From the NCBI GenBank assembly GCA_963763085.1, contig CAVXNB010000001.1, positions 868,001 to 932,000 on the forward strand: a DNA stretch of 64,000 bases. The letters run 5' to 3'. Position 1 is the first letter of the stretch. Each line of letters begins with the position of its first letter. The translations under genes were made by a program, and so were the position numbers. Below, one piece after another: positions 54,853 to 64,000 of this stretch. Source of the stretch: CAVXNB01 sp963763085 (lineage in GTDB: Bacteria > Actinomycetota > Acidimicrobiia > Acidimicrobiales > Bog-793). The notes below the pieces were generated by a model that was given only the letters and a program-made list of their open reading frames with translations, was not told the DNA's origin and made no database searches.

Positions 54853-56279
54853 CCAGGTACGCCCCTAATCCGTGGCGGCCGCCCTCCCTGCCGAAGCCCG
54901 ACTCGCGGTAGCCGCCGAACGGGCTCGTCGGGTCGAAACGGTTGAACGTGTTCGCCCACACGACCCCGGCCCGGAGCTGACCCGCCATCCACAGGATGCG
55001 ACTCCCCTTCTCGGTCCAGACGCCGGCCGAGAGCCCGTAGGTGGTGTTGTTCGCCTTCGCGACCGCCTCCTCCGGGGTCCGGAACGTGAGGACCGAGAGC
55101 ACCGGGCCGAAGATCTCCTCCCGGGCGATCCGGTGAGCCTGGGACACCCCGGTGAACACCGTCGGCGGGAACCAGTAACCCCGCTCCGGGAGCACGCACG
55201 GCGCCGACCACCGTTCGGCCCCCTCCGCCTCGCCGGCCGCCGAGAGCTCGCGTATCCGGTCGAGCTGCTCGGGCGAGTTGATCGCGCCGATGTCGGTGTT
55301 CTTGTCGAGGGGATCACCCAGGCGCAACGTCTGCAGGCGGCGCTTCAGCCTCTCGAGCACCGCGTCTGCCACCGACTCCTGCACGAGCAGGCGAGAGCCG
55401 GCGCAGCAGACCTGGCCCTGGTTGAAGAAGATGCCGTTGACGATCCCCTCCACCGCCTCGTCGACGGGCGCGTCCTCGAACACGATGTTCGCCGCCTTCC
55501 CGCCGAGCTCGAGCGTCAGCCTCTTCCCGGTGCCAGCGAGCGAACGCTGGATCTCCTTGCCGACGGCGGTCGAGCCCGTGAACGCGATCTTGTCGACGCC
55601 GGGGTGCGCCACGAGGGCCGCCCCGGTTGCGCCGGCGCCGGTGAGGATGTTCACGACGCCGGGCGGAACCTCTGCCTGCTGGAAGATCTCGGCCAGCAGG
55701 AGGGCGGACAGCGGCGTGGTCTCCGCCGGCTTGAGCACGCACGTGTTGCCCGTCGCGAGCGCCGGTGCCAGCTTCCAAGCCGCCATCAGCAAGGGGAAGT
55801 TCCAGGGGATGACCTGCCCGGCGACGCCGATCGGGCGCGGGTGCGGGCCGTAACCGGCGTAGGCGAGCTTGTCGACCCAGCCGGCGTGGTAGAAGAAGTG
55901 CGCCGCGGCGAGCGGGCACATCGACGTCGCGCGACTCTCTGATCGGCTTGCCGTTGTCGAGGCTCTCCAGAACCGCCAGCTCCCGAGCGCGCTCCTGGAT
56001 GATCCGGGCGACCCTGAACAGGTACTTCGCCCGCTCGCTCGGGCGCATCGGGCCCCACACCTCCGCCTGGGCCCGCCGGGCGGCGGCCACGGCGCGGTCG
56101 ACATCGCCCGGGCCGGCCTCGGCGACCTCGGCGAGCACTTCCTCGGTGGCGGGGTTCACGGTCTTGAACACGCTCCCGTCGGTCGGCTCCACGAACTCCC
56201 CGTCGATGAACAGCCCGTAGGAGGGCCGGAGGTCGACGCTCGCTCTGGACTCGGGAGCAGGTGCGTACTCGAAGGTCAT
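54845..56279 (-). pseudogene. Aldehyde dehydrogenase, one frameshift
   Basis: A full NAD(P)-dependent aldehyde dehydrogenase of about 478 residues. The first frame runs from ATG 56279 to KPIRESRDVDVP; after one extra base near 55913 the match continues in the next frame at LAAAHFFYHAGW. The downstream part has PWNFPLL, FTGSTAVGK, catalytic Glu in LELGGKAAN, catalytic Cys in NQGQVCCAG and the EIFGPVL oxyanion loop. Following deoC by four bases, it probably oxidises the acetaldehyde released by the aldolase. The exact one-base nature of the shift suggests a sequencing error. Confidence 0.82.
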
Positions 56280-56283
56280 GGCA

Positions 56284-57261
56284 TCACGACAGGCTGTAGT
56301 CGTCCGGGCTGGCGTAAGCGCCGGTGAGCTGCTTCTGCCGTTGCATGAGCAGATCGTTCAGAAGGCTGGAGGCCCCGAAACGGAACAGCGACGGGTCGAG
56401 CCACGCCTCGCCGACCGTCTCGTTCACGACGACCAGGTACCTGATGGCGTCCTTGGCGCTCCGGACGCCGCCGGCGACCTTCACCCCGACCAGCACTCCG
56501 GTGAGCTCGGCGAAGTCGCGCACCGCCTCGAGCATCACGAGCGCCACCGGCGGCGTCGTCGACGGGCTGATCTTTCCCGTTGAGGTCTTGATGAAGTCGG
56601 CGCCGCCCATCATGGCGAGAAAGCTGGCCCGGCGGACGTTGTCGTACGTCACCAGCTCGCCGGTCTCGAGGATCACCTTGAGATGGGCCGGCCCGCAGGC
56701 ATCCTTCACCGCCATCACCTCGTCGAGGACGAGGCCGTACCGCCCGCTGAGGAACGCTCCCCGGTCGATCACCATGTCGACCTCGTCGGCGCCGGCCGCG
56801 ACGGCTCCGTGCACGTCCGCCAGCTTCACGGCGACCGAGGCCCGCCCGGACGGGAATGCCGTCGCCACGGACGCCACCGCCACCTCCGAGCCTTCCAGCG
56901 CCCGCTTGGCGACGGCGACGAGGTCCGGGTAGATGCACACCGCAGCGACGTGGGGCACAGCCGCGTCGGCGGGGTCGGGCCGGCGTGCCTTGGCGCAGAG
57001 GCTCATGACCTTGCCCGGCGTGTCTGCTCCCTCGAGGGTCGTCAGGTCCACCATGCTCACCGCCATGTTGAGGGCCCACAGCTTGGAGGACGCCTTGATC
57101 GACCGGGTGGACAGCGACGCCGCTCTCGCCTCGGCCCCGACCTGGTCCACGCCGGGCAGCCCGTGCAGGAAACGGCGGAGGTCGGTCTCCGAACGAGTCA
57201 CCTCCACCAGCGCGCCGACACCAGGGCGGCTCGGCAGGGTGGTCATGGTTTCGCGACCCAT
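56284..57261 (-). CDS. deoC: Deoxyribose-phosphate aldolase
   Basis: A 325-residue class I aldolase splitting deoxyribose 5-phosphate into acetaldehyde and glyceraldehyde 3-phosphate. The Schiff-base lysine is in FIKTSTGK and the second catalytic lysine in GVKVAGGVRSAKDA. An N-terminal extension of about 60 residues is longer than in E. coli, as in other actinobacteria and animals. ATG 57261 follows AGAGGTGA; a second ATG five codons later is possible. It heads the leftward set deoC, aldehyde dehydrogenases, PNP and mutase. Confidence 0.92.
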   Translation of the reverse strand: MGRETMTTLPSRPGVGALVEVTRSETDLRRFLHGLPGVDQVGAEARAASLSTRSIKASSKLWALNMAVSMVDLTTLEGADTPGKVMSLCAKARRPDPADAAVPHVAAVCIYPDLVAVAKRALEGSEVAVASVATAFPSGRASVAVKLADVHGAVAAGADEVDMVIDRGAFLSGRYGLVLDEVMAVKDACGPAHLKVILETGELVTYDNVRRASFLAMMGGADFIKTSTGKISPSTTPPVALVMLEAVRDFAELTGVLVGVKVAGGVRSAKDAIRYLVVVNETVGEAWLDPSLFRFGASSLLNDLLMQRQKQLTGAYASPDDYSLS

Positions 57262-57402
57262 CGGCTCACCTCTCAAATCGGCGCGGAGCCCTCCGTCCGA
57301 GGCGCGCGGCGATCCTACCGGCGCGCCGCGGACGGGTCGCACCCGCCGGGGCGGCCAGGGCGGCCCGCCCGGCGGGGCGGCCAGCGGCAGCGCCCTCGCC
57401 CC

Positions 57403-58401
57403 TCACCCGAGACTCGGGATGACCTCGCTCCCGTAGGCCTCGAGGGTCGCCTCCTGGGCGTCGTGCATCAGGTAGACGGCGAACTGGTCGACACCGATGG
57501 CCTCGAGCTCGGCGAGACGCTCCAGGTGGGCCGAGACCGGTCCGAGAATGCAGAAGCGGTCGACGACGTCGTCGGGGACGAAGTCCGTCGACGGGTTGCC
57601 TGGTTTCCCGTGGTGGCGGTAGTCGTACTGCTGTCGGTTGGCGATGTAGTCGGTCAACGCCTGCGGGACGGCCCCGGACCGCGACCCGTATCGCTCGACG
57701 AGGTCAGCCACGTGGTTGCCGACCATGCCACCGAACCACCTCACCTGCTCGCGCTGGTGATCGAGGTCATCTCCGACGTAGGCGGGCGCGGCGGCGCACA
57801 CGGTGAAGGGATCAGCTGCCCGCTCCCCCGCCGCCCTGGCCTCGGTGGCGAGCCGGATCGACCACTCGATCAGGTACGGGTCTCCGAGCTGCAGGATGAG
57901 CCCGTCAGTCTCCCGGCCCGCTAGGTCGAGTGCCCGCGGTCCGTACGCGGCCATGAAGACCTCGAGGGCGCCGTCACGCACCCACGGGATCTCGAGCGTC
58001 CGGTCCCGGTAGCTGACCGTGCGACCCTCGGCGAGACCCTTGATCACCCTCATCGCCTCCGCAAGCGTCGACAGCTTGGCCGGGGTTCCGCCGAGCACCC
58101 GGACCGACGAGTCACCGCGGCCGATCCCGCAGACGGTCCGGTTCCCGAACATCTCGTTCAGCGTGGCGAACAGCGACGCGGTCACCGTCCAGTCCCTGGA
58201 AAGCGGGTTGGTGACCATCGGGCCGACTTTGATCGTCTCGGTGTTCGCGAGGATCTGGGCATAGATGACGAAAGGCTCCTCCCACAGCATGTGGGAGTCG
58301 AAGGTCCAGACGTAGCTGAAGCCCGCCGCCTCGGCCGCTTTGGCGAGCGCCACGACGCGGGACGCCGGCGGATCACATTGGAGCACCGTGCCGAATTTCA
58401 T
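57403..58401 (-). CDS. F420-dependent LLM oxidoreductase (TIGR03842-like)
   Basis: A 332-residue luciferase-like TIM barrel. The opening MKFGTVLQCDPPASRVV, TFDSHMLWEEP and GIGRGDSSVRVLGG fit the TIGR03842 group of F420-dependent enzymes that often sit beside dihydropyrimidinase genes. It could reduce uracil or thymine to the dihydro form, in place of an NADPH-type dehydrogenase, or act on a ring-opened product; this is inference from context. ATG 58401 lies eight bases after the hydA stop. Confidence 0.82.
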   Translation of the reverse strand: MKFGTVLQCDPPASRVVALAKAAEAAGFSYVWTFDSHMLWEEPFVIYAQILANTETIKVGPMVTNPLSRDWTVTASLFATLNEMFGNRTVCGIGRGDSSVRVLGGTPAKLSTLAEAMRVIKGLAEGRTVSYRDRTLEIPWVRDGALEVFMAAYGPRALDLAGRETDGLILQLGDPYLIEWSIRLATEARAAGERAADPFTVCAAAPAYVGDDLDHQREQVRWFGGMVGNHVADLVERYGSRSGAVPQALTDYIANRQQYDYRHHGKPGNPSTDFVPDDVVDRFCILGPVSAHLERLAELEAIGVDQFAVYLMHDAQEATLEAYGSEVIPSLG

Positions 58402-58409
58402 GGGAGTCC

Positions 58410-59816
58410 TCAGATCAGGTACTGGTTGCGGCCGCGCTCGAGGAATCGGCCGTGGCCCTTCTCGCCGGCCCATTGGCCTTCGTCGACCACCACGACGCCG
58501 CGGGACAGGACCGTCTCCACCCTGCCGGTGATCGCCACGCCCTCGTACACCGAATAGTCCACGTTCATGTGGTGGGTCGCAGCGGAGATCGTCTGACGGG
58601 CGGCCGGGTCGTAGACGACGATGTCAGCGTCCGCCCCGGGCGCGATGACGCCCTTCTTCGGGTAGAGGCCGAACATGCGCGCAGGCGTGGTGGCGATGAT
58701 CTCGACCCAGCGCTCCACCGAGATGTCGCCTCGGACGACCCCCTGATAGATGAGGTCGACCCGGTTCTCGACTCCCGGCAGCCCGTTCGGGATCTTCGAG
58801 AAGTCGCCGAGCCCGAGCTCCTTCTGTTCCTTGAAGCAGAAGGGGCAATGATCCGTGGAGACAACGGACAGGTCGTTGGTCTTCAGCCCGCGCCAGAGCT
58901 CGGCCTGATGCCACTCGGGGCGCAAGGGTGGCGAGCAGACATACTTGGCCCCCTCGAACCCGGGCCGTTCGAGATCGGCGTCCGAGAGAAACAAATACTG
59001 CGGACAGGTCTCAGCGAACACATTCCGCCCCGTGTCGCGCGCGTGCACGACGGCTTCGAGCGCTTCGGCGGCAGACAGGTGGACGATGTAGAGCGGCGAA
59101 CCCGCGACCCCGGCAAGCCGGATGGCGCGCTGCGTCGCCTCGCCCTCGAGCGTCGAGGGCCGGCTCTTGGCGTGAAAACGCGGATCGGTCTCGCCTCGCG
59201 CGAGGGTCTCAGCGACTATCAGGTCGATGGCGATGCCATTCTCCGCGTGCATCATGATCGTCGCTCCGTCGCCGGAGGCCTGTTGCATGGCGCGGAGGAT
59301 CTCGGCGTCGGTGGAGTAGAAGACGCCCGGATAGGCCATGAAGAGCTTGAAGCTCGTCACGCCCTCGTCGACGAGCATGTCCATCTCCTTCATGGACTGG
59401 TCGTTGACGTCCGACACGATCATGTGGAAGCCGTAATCGATCGCGCAGTTGCCCTCGGCCTTTGCGAGCCAGGCGTCGAGACCCTGACGAAGCGCCTCGC
59501 CGCGGCGCTGAATGGCGAAGTCGATGATGGTCGTCGTGCCACCCCAGGCGGCGGCCCGGGTCCCCGTCTCGAACGTGTCGCTCGCGTGCGTGCCGCCGAA
59601 AGGCATCTCCATGTGGGTGTGGACGTCGAGCCCGCCAGGAACGACGAGCCTCGCAGAGGCGTCGATGCGCCGGGTATCGCCCGTCGCGAACGACGATGAG
59701 ATGTCCGACCCAGGTTCCGCCAATGCGACTATGCGCCCGGCGTCGACGAGCACGTCGGCCGCGACTGAGCCCGTCGCGCTCACGACGGTCCCGCCGTGGA
59801 TGAGCAGGCGGTTCAT
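58410..59816 (-). CDS. hydA: Dihydropyrimidinase (hydantoinase)
   Basis: A 468-residue binuclear zinc amidohydrolase that opens dihydrouracil or dihydrothymine to the N-carbamoyl-beta-amino acid. Metal residues are visible in DVHTHMEM (HxH), SFKLFMAYPG (carboxylated Lys), MMHAENG, VHLSAAE and STDHCPF (Asp); the substrate-binding segment PNGLPGVE is typical. ATG 59816 overlaps the stop of the ureidopropionase gene (ATGA). It is clearly distinct from, and intact unlike, the hydantoinase-like gene at 25728-27096. Confidence 0.93.
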   Translation of the reverse strand: MNRLLIHGGTVVSATGSVAADVLVDAGRIVALAEPGSDISSSFATGDTRRIDASARLVVPGGLDVHTHMEMPFGGTHASDTFETGTRAAAWGGTTTIIDFAIQRRGEALRQGLDAWLAKAEGNCAIDYGFHMIVSDVNDQSMKEMDMLVDEGVTSFKLFMAYPGVFYSTDAEILRAMQQASGDGATIMMHAENGIAIDLIVAETLARGETDPRFHAKSRPSTLEGEATQRAIRLAGVAGSPLYIVHLSAAEALEAVVHARDTGRNVFAETCPQYLFLSDADLERPGFEGAKYVCSPPLRPEWHQAELWRGLKTNDLSVVSTDHCPFCFKEQKELGLGDFSKIPNGLPGVENRVDLIYQGVVRGDISVERWVEIIATTPARMFGLYPKKGVIAPGADADIVVYDPAARQTISAATHHMNVDYSVYEGVAITGRVETVLSRGVVVVDEGQWAGEKGHGRFLERGRNQYLI

Positions 59817-60661
59817 GGTGCCACGAGATCCTGATACGCCTCGGGTCGCCGGTCGCGGTAGAAGGCCCAGGTGTTGCGCACCTGCTCGATCAGCGACAGG
59901 TCGAGATCGCGGACGATCATCTCGCTCCCCGTGTCGGACGCGGCCTCGCCGACGAGCTTGCCGCGCGGGTCCACCACATAGGAGGTCCCGTAGAAGTCGT
60001 CGTCTCCGAGCGGTTCGATCCCGACCCGGTTGATGGCGGCGACGAAGTACTGGTTGGCAACCGCGGCGGCCGGCTGCTCGAGCTGCCAGAGGTACTGCGA
60101 GAGGCTCCGGCTGGTCGCCGACGGATTGAACACGATCTGTGCCCCGTTCAAGCCGAGAGCCCGCCAGCCCTCGGGGAAGTGGCGGTCGTAGCAGATGTAG
60201 ACGCCGATCGGCCCGACGGCTGTCTGGAAGACAGGAAACCCCAGATTTCCCGGGCGAAAGTAGAACTTTTCCCAGAAACCGTGCACCTGCGGGATGTGGT
60301 GCTTCCTGTACTTGCCGAGGTACCGACCGTCGGCGTCGACGACGAACGCCGTGTTATAGAGAACGCCGGGCTGCTCCTGCTCGTACACGGGAACGACGAG
60401 CACCATGTGGAGCTCTCGTGCCAACTCGCACATCAACTCGACCGTGGGACCCCCGGGCACGGCCTCGGCGTAGGAGAAGTACGACGTGTCCTGTACCTGA
60501 CAGAAGTACGGGCCGTAGAAGAGCTCCTGGAAGCAGAGGACCTGCGCACCCTGGGCCGACGCCTCACGGGCCCATTTGACGCTCGCTTCGATCATCGATT
60601 CCTTGTCGCCCGTCCACTGGCTCTGGACGAGCGCCGTGCGCACGACGCCGGGCATGGGCAC
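59813..60661 (-). CDS. Beta-ureidopropionase (nitrilase superfamily)
   Basis: A 282-residue carbon-nitrogen hydrolase. The catalytic triad is E46 (CFQELFYGPYF), K120 (KYRKHHIPQ) and C157 (YICYDRHFPEG). The FYFRPGNLGFPVF and SATSRSLSQYLW segments match ureidopropionase/N-carbamoyl amidase enzymes. It should cleave N-carbamoyl-beta-alanine to beta-alanine, ammonia and carbon dioxide. It leads the leftward operon with hydA and the F420 enzyme. Confidence 0.88.
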   Translation of the reverse strand: MPMPGVVRTALVQSQWTGDKESMIEASVKWAREASAQGAQVLCFQELFYGPYFCQVQDTSYFSYAEAVPGGPTVELMCELARELHMVLVVPVYEQEQPGVLYNTAFVVDADGRYLGKYRKHHIPQVHGFWEKFYFRPGNLGFPVFQTAVGPIGVYICYDRHFPEGWRALGLNGAQIVFNPSATSRSLSQYLWQLEQPAAAVANQYFVAAINRVGIEPLGDDDFYGTSYVVDPRGKLVGEAASDTGSEMIVRDLDLSLIEQVRNTWAFYRDRRPEAYQDLVAP

Positions 60662-60767
60662 CTCACTTGGTCGCTGTTTGATTGATCACCGTACTCTCTC
60701 AGGCCTCGCCGCCCGCAGGCGAGACAGCGTCCTTCCGCCCTCGACGCGCTTGGCGTAGGGTGCCCCC

Positions 60768-61055
60768 ATGGGCTGCCTCTTGGCGCTGCTGGCATTGCTG
60801 TCGCCGCGGCTGGCGATCTTCTTTCTGTGGCTGTTCTCGGACCGGATGAGCATCGCCTTCACGTCCGGTTTGCTGGCGGTGGTGGGGTTCTTGTTTCTCC
60901 CGTGGACCACGCTGGCGTGGGCCGTCGCCTATGACCCCGCCCTCGGAGTCAAGGGATTCGGCTTGTTCGTGGTCGGGCTCGCCTTCCTCATTGACATCAC
61001 CAGCTACCTGAACGGTGGCCGCCGCCGCTCGATCCGTTCGCGGCGCCAGCAGTGA
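60768..61055 (+). CDS. Small membrane protein, actinobacterial conserved
   Basis: A 95-residue protein with three hydrophobic segments (about residues 2-24, 31-53 and 62-80) and a basic, cytoplasmic-looking tail RRRSIRSRRQQ. It resembles a small membrane protein often seen in actinobacteria (LLALLALLSPRLAIFFLWLF opening), with no known function. ATG 60768 starts directly at the first membrane helix. It is convergent with the NmrA-like gene. Confidence 0.75.
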   Translation: MGCLLALLALLSPRLAIFFLWLFSDRMSIAFTSGLLAVVGFLFLPWTTLAWAVAYDPALGVKGFGLFVVGLAFLIDITSYLNGGRRRSIRSRRQQ

Positions 61056-61064
61056 GCCTGCTGT

Positions 61065-61826
61065 TCATGGTCTGAACTTCTCGGCCAGGTATTCCTCGAA
61101 GGTGACCTTGCCGACTGCCCGGTCCGGCGTCACGTTGTCGCCCCTGCGAAACGCAGCGCTCGTAGAACCAGGCAACCGCACGCTCACGACGGTGCGCCGT
61201 CGGCCAGCCGCCTGCAGGTAGCTGCTTGCCAGATCGCGAACTGTCCGCAGCTCCGGGCCGCCCATGTCCGGCGCCCGGCCGGCCGGCGGTGCCTGAGCGA
61301 GCTCGACCAGTCGCTCGGCGACCTCGCGGACCTCGATCGGCTGGAACACCAACCCGGCCGGCAGCACCATCACCGGTGGCCGCGCCAGCGCCTTGCAGCC
61401 GCGGAAGATGAGATCGTGGAACTGCGTGGTCCGGACGATGCTCCAAGGCAGCAGGGAGGTCTCGATCAACTGCTCTGTCGCGAGCTTGGATCGGTAGTAG
61501 GCGAACGGCACCTTGTCGACACCCACGATGGAGATGAAGACGAGATGCGGGCTGGCGTTGCGGCGAGCCGCGGCTATCAGATGCGCGGCCGATTTCGCGT
61601 CCCCGCGGGACGTCGCGCAGTGGATGACGGCGCTCACGTCCGCCAATGCCCCGTCCAGCCCCTGGTCGCGTCGAAGATCGCCGAGCGCCCAGGCTGCTGC
61701 CTGGTTGTCGGCCGGCGACCGTGGGCGTCGACTCAGCACCCGAACGCCGCTTCCGGCGGCGACGAGTCTCGAGACGACGACTCGCCCGAGCGTGCCGGTG
61801 CCGCCGGTCACCAGGATCATCGGCAA
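61065..61826 (-). CDS. NmrA-like NAD(P)-binding protein
   Basis: A 253-residue atypical SDR. The N-terminal TGGTGTLGR loop (residues 7-15) binds NAD(P); a YYRSKLATEQLI segment contains the Tyr-x3-Lys remnant. The length and short C-terminal domain fit the NmrA/YwnB group, which act as redox sensors or reductases. ATG 61826 is used; an ATG two codons later is possible. The gene is 15 bases after the amidohydrolase stop and probably co-transcribed with it. Confidence 0.82.
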   Translation of the reverse strand: MPMILVTGGTGTLGRVVVSRLVAAGSGVRVLSRRPRSPADNQAAAWALGDLRRDQGLDGALADVSAVIHCATSRGDAKSAAHLIAAARRNASPHLVFISIVGVDKVPFAYYRSKLATEQLIETSLLPWSIVRTTQFHDLIFRGCKALARPPVMVLPAGLVFQPIEVREVAERLVELAQAPPAGRAPDMGGPELRTVRDLASSYLQAAGRRRTVVSVRLPGSTSAAFRRGDNVTPDRAVGKVTFEEYLAEKFRP

Positions 61827-61841
61827 CGCGGACCCCTCTCG

Positions 61842-62993
61842 TCAGGCGACGCCGTACAGCCTCTCCGCATTGCCGGCCCCGATCATCCTCGCCACCCGGA
61901 GGGCGTCGGCGGCCGTCCAGTCCCCGTTGCGCACATGCGAGCCGAGTGCGGTCGACATCGCGTTCCGCCACAGGCGCGCGCCTAGGAAGTGCAGCTCGGG
62001 CACGCCCCACCCGTCCGAGGAGTACAGCTGCTTGGCAAAGGGGGCAAGCTCGAGCGACTCGGCCACGAGCTGGCCGGACCGCGCCCCGAGGAGGTTGACC
62101 GCCAATCCGACGTCGAAGAAGACGTGAGGAAAAATGTGAGCCAGATAGCCGGCTTCGCGGTGATAGGGGTAGCAGTGAAGGAGCATGATCGGAGTCCCGA
62201 TCGCCTCGGTGACCCGGATGAAGCGAGTCAGGTGGAGCGGGTTGCAGCGGATCAGGTCGAGGTCTCCGTCGCCCAGCGCGACGTGAACCTGGAGTGGCAG
62301 ACCGGAGTCGATGCCGGCCCAGAGCAGGAACGCCAGCAACGTCGGCTCCGCGACGCGAGCCACACCCGTCGTCTCCACCTCCGCCAGCCAGCCGTCGGCG
62401 GCGCGGCGGACCTGGTCCTTGTCGGGTCGCTGGGCATCGAAGTCGAGCCCGTAGCGATAGGCGGCCACGCTCTTGGTGCCCACGGCGCCGGCCCCGAGTC
62501 GTGCTGCGAGCTCGGCCGTGAACGCGTCGGCGAACTCGCCCGGGCGGACACCCGATCGTGCCAAGTCGTCTGCAACCTGCTCGAGCCGGACGATCTCGTG
62601 GCACGTCGTGTCGCTGACGCTGGCCATGTCGGCGACGCCGAGAACCCCGTCGGACGGGAAGCCCGTATCGACGAGGTACCGGCCCACGCCCGACGAGCCG
62701 AGCAGCAAGCGGTTCAATGCCTCGGGCCCGAACGATCCACGGCGGTCGAGGTAAGCGTCCGGTGCCTCGTGGACGTCGAGGCCGAGTGCCGGTGCGCACC
62801 ATCGGCGCACCGCGAAGCCCTGCTGCGAGTCGAAGTGGGTGCCGCCGGCAACCCTGGCGTGAGACTCGGTGATGACGAGCTCGAACGCTTCACTGTCAGC
62901 CCCTAGTGCGTACACACTGTGGCAATGATGGTCGACGAGGCGGAGCGACTCGAGGCCTTCCTCGATCTCGGACTGGAGCGAACCGGTGGACAT
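61842..62993 (-). CDS. Amidohydrolase-2 family protein, FluG-like
   Basis: A 383-residue TIM-barrel amidohydrolase. The metal-binding start LVDHHCHSVY (residues about 18-27), the central VHVALGDGDLDL, LLHCYPYHREAGYLA and the terminal SSDGWGVPE (Asp) match the group related to the N-terminal half of FluG, often linked to glutamine synthetase genes. It may decarboxylate or hydrolyse a gamma-glutamyl-type compound. The start is taken at ATG 62993; an upstream GTG adds 13 less conserved residues. Confidence 0.8.
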   Translation of the reverse strand: MSTGSLQSEIEEGLESLRLVDHHCHSVYALGADSEAFELVITESHARVAGGTHFDSQQGFAVRRWCAPALGLDVHEAPDAYLDRRGSFGPEALNRLLLGSSGVGRYLVDTGFPSDGVLGVADMASVSDTTCHEIVRLEQVADDLARSGVRPGEFADAFTAELAARLGAGAVGTKSVAAYRYGLDFDAQRPDKDQVRRAADGWLAEVETTGVARVAEPTLLAFLLWAGIDSGLPLQVHVALGDGDLDLIRCNPLHLTRFIRVTEAIGTPIMLLHCYPYHREAGYLAHIFPHVFFDVGLAVNLLGARSGQLVAESLELAPFAKQLYSSDGWGVPELHFLGARLWRNAMSTALGSHVRNGDWTAADALRVARMIGAGNAERLYGVA

Positions 62994-63301
62994 CAGCCCA
63001 TCTTGCTCCACCTGCGGCTGCCAGATCCCCAAGCGGGCTCATCGGTGTTCGATCAGCCGGCGGTCACCCCCGCCCCGATCCAAGGGGGAACGGCCCGGGC
63101 TGGCAACACTCGCCCGCAGGTCCTGCGCCTGCGTCAGTGTCCGCATACGCCACCACCCTCCAGTTCCGTCCCAAAGATCGGGGCGTCACCAGGGTCTTGA
63201 GCGACAGGGGCCACCTACAGCTAGCCAGCCGCCCACCAAGCGGCTGGTGCGCACTATACGCGACGGGCGCCCTGGAGGCAATGGGTTACCGTCGACTGTA
63301 A
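62994..63301. other. Intergenic region, divergent promoters
   Basis: About 300 bases between the leftward amidohydrolase gene and the rightward phosphotransferase-like gene. Open frames here show no ribosome site or motif. It should hold both promoters, but no clear box or palindrome was seen. Confidence 0.5.
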
Positions 63302-64000
63302 GTGGCAACTCACGAACGACATCCCAATCAGCGGGCACTACGCGAGCTCCCGGTCGAGCTGCGTCGCACGACGGTCCCGGCGGATGTAAGGACCTGGATC
63401 GAGCGGGTCGCGCACTCGGCGATCGTCGGGTTACGACGACTCCCTGGGGCTTCGTCCACGGCGGTCCACCGCGTCGCCTTCGACAACGGACAGCGGCTCG
63501 TGCTGCGCCGGTACGTGTGGCCAGGCTTCCTCGAGGACGAGCCGACCGCGCCGCGCCGTGAGGTCGACGCGCTCGAGTTCGCCTGTTCCAAAGGCCTGCC
63601 GGCACCTCGTGTGGTCGCGTCCGACGTCGCCGGGAGCGACATCGGCGACGGCGTACCCGCGATCTTGATGACCCTCCTCCAGGGACTCGCGATCGGGGAC
63701 CCGGACCCCTTCCGTCTGGCGGAGGTCGCCGCCAGCATTCACGACATCGACCCGAGCGGCTTCTGTCACGACTACTTCCCCTGGTACGAGGGTGTCGTAT
63801 CAGAGCCTCCACGAGACACCAAGAGGCCGGGCCTGTGGGAAACGGCCATCGAGCTCCGCACCGCCGCCGCGCCACCATTTCGCCCGACGTTCATCCACCG
63901 CGACTTTCATCCGGGAAACGTCTTGTGGGTACGTGGTCGGGCCTCTGGCGTCGTCGATTGGGCGAATGCCTGCAAAGGCCCGAGGGGATGCGATCTCGCT
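63302..64000 (+). CDS. Aminoglycoside phosphotransferase-family protein, 3' truncated by window
   Basis: An open frame from GTG 63302 runs through the window edge without a stop, about 233 codons. It matches the APH/choline kinase fold: the N-lobe has RLVLRRYVWPGF (candidate ATP-binding Lys/Arg strand), the hinge has ILMTLLQG, and the catalytic loop is FIHRDFHPGNVLW, followed by the metal-binding VVDWANA. It should phosphorylate a hydroxyl of a sugar, amine or antibiotic; resistance cannot be claimed. The C-terminal lobe continues outside. Confidence 0.82.
   Translation, partial: MATHERHPNQRALRELPVELRRTTVPADVRTWIERVAHSAIVGLRRLPGASSTAVHRVAFDNGQRLVLRRYVWPGFLEDEPTAPRREVDALEFACSKGLPAPRVVASDVAGSDIGDGVPAILMTLLQGLAIGDPDPFRLAEVAASIHDIDPSGFCHDYFPWYEGVVSEPPRDTKRPGLWETAIELRTAAAPPFRPTFIHRDFHPGNVLWVRGRASGVVDWANACKGPRGCDLA

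Overview
This window is chromosomal DNA from a high-GC actinobacterium. The evidence is frequent GTG and TTG starts, many 4-base ATGA/GTGA gene overlaps, an F420-dependent LLM enzyme, a DUF1918-type protein, an Rv2578c-like radical SAM enzyme and LexA boxes of the Gram-positive type. A deep, poorly cultured lineage such as Acidimicrobiia or Thermoleophilia fits, but the sequence does not prove it. No tRNA, rRNA, CRISPR array or intact insertion sequence was found.

Layout. 0.2-7.0 kb is a low-density accessory stretch: a glycosyltransferase, an HTH protein divergent from a Pyrococcus-type ferredoxin, two translationally coupled pairs of tiny genes, and relics. The relics are a 38-codon recA 5' fragment that keeps its SOS box, a truncated and frameshifted fatty acid desaturase, and the tail of a RepA-like AAA ATPase near an operator-like palindrome array. 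7.0-12.4 kb carries a radical SAM enzyme behind a perfect LexA box, a HisC-like aminotransferase, and a betaine-homocysteine methyltransferase next to a trimethylamine-dehydrogenase-family flavoprotein. 12.5-23.6 kb holds two GGDEF-EAL proteins, an SDR/QueA-like/SufR-like coupled operon and a glycolate oxidase operon (glcD, broken glcE, glcF). 23.8-35.2 kb is a divergent catabolic cluster (two aminotransferases, two amidohydrolases, a GntR regulator, a deacetylase, a sugar isomerase, an oxidoreductase, a solute-binding lipoprotein and a lactonase) with a shared candidate operator. 35.2-42.8 kb has a TudS-like protein, an SDR, a Rieske oxygenase, a VOC protein, an MFS exporter with its TetR repressor and twin operators, an AhpD-like protein and a degenerate GGDEF-EAL protein.

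43.0-60.7 kb is one coherent system. A BMP-type ABC importer brings in nucleosides. Cytidine deaminase, thymidine phosphorylase, adenosine deaminase, purine nucleoside phosphorylase, a PGM2-like mutase, deoxyribose-phosphate aldolase and aldehyde dehydrogenases take them to bases, triose phosphate and acetate-level carbon. A dihydropyrimidinase, a ureidopropionase and an F420 enzyme handle the pyrimidine ring. The right edge has a small membrane protein, an NmrA-like protein, an amidohydrolase and a truncated phosphotransferase-like gene.

Caveat: at least six conserved genes sitting inside tight operons carry single-base frameshifts or an in-frame stop, mostly in GC-rich tracts. This looks more like residual sequencing error than gene decay. 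Two dispersed copies of a 79-bp nested palindrome with compensatory base changes are the most unusual non-coding feature.
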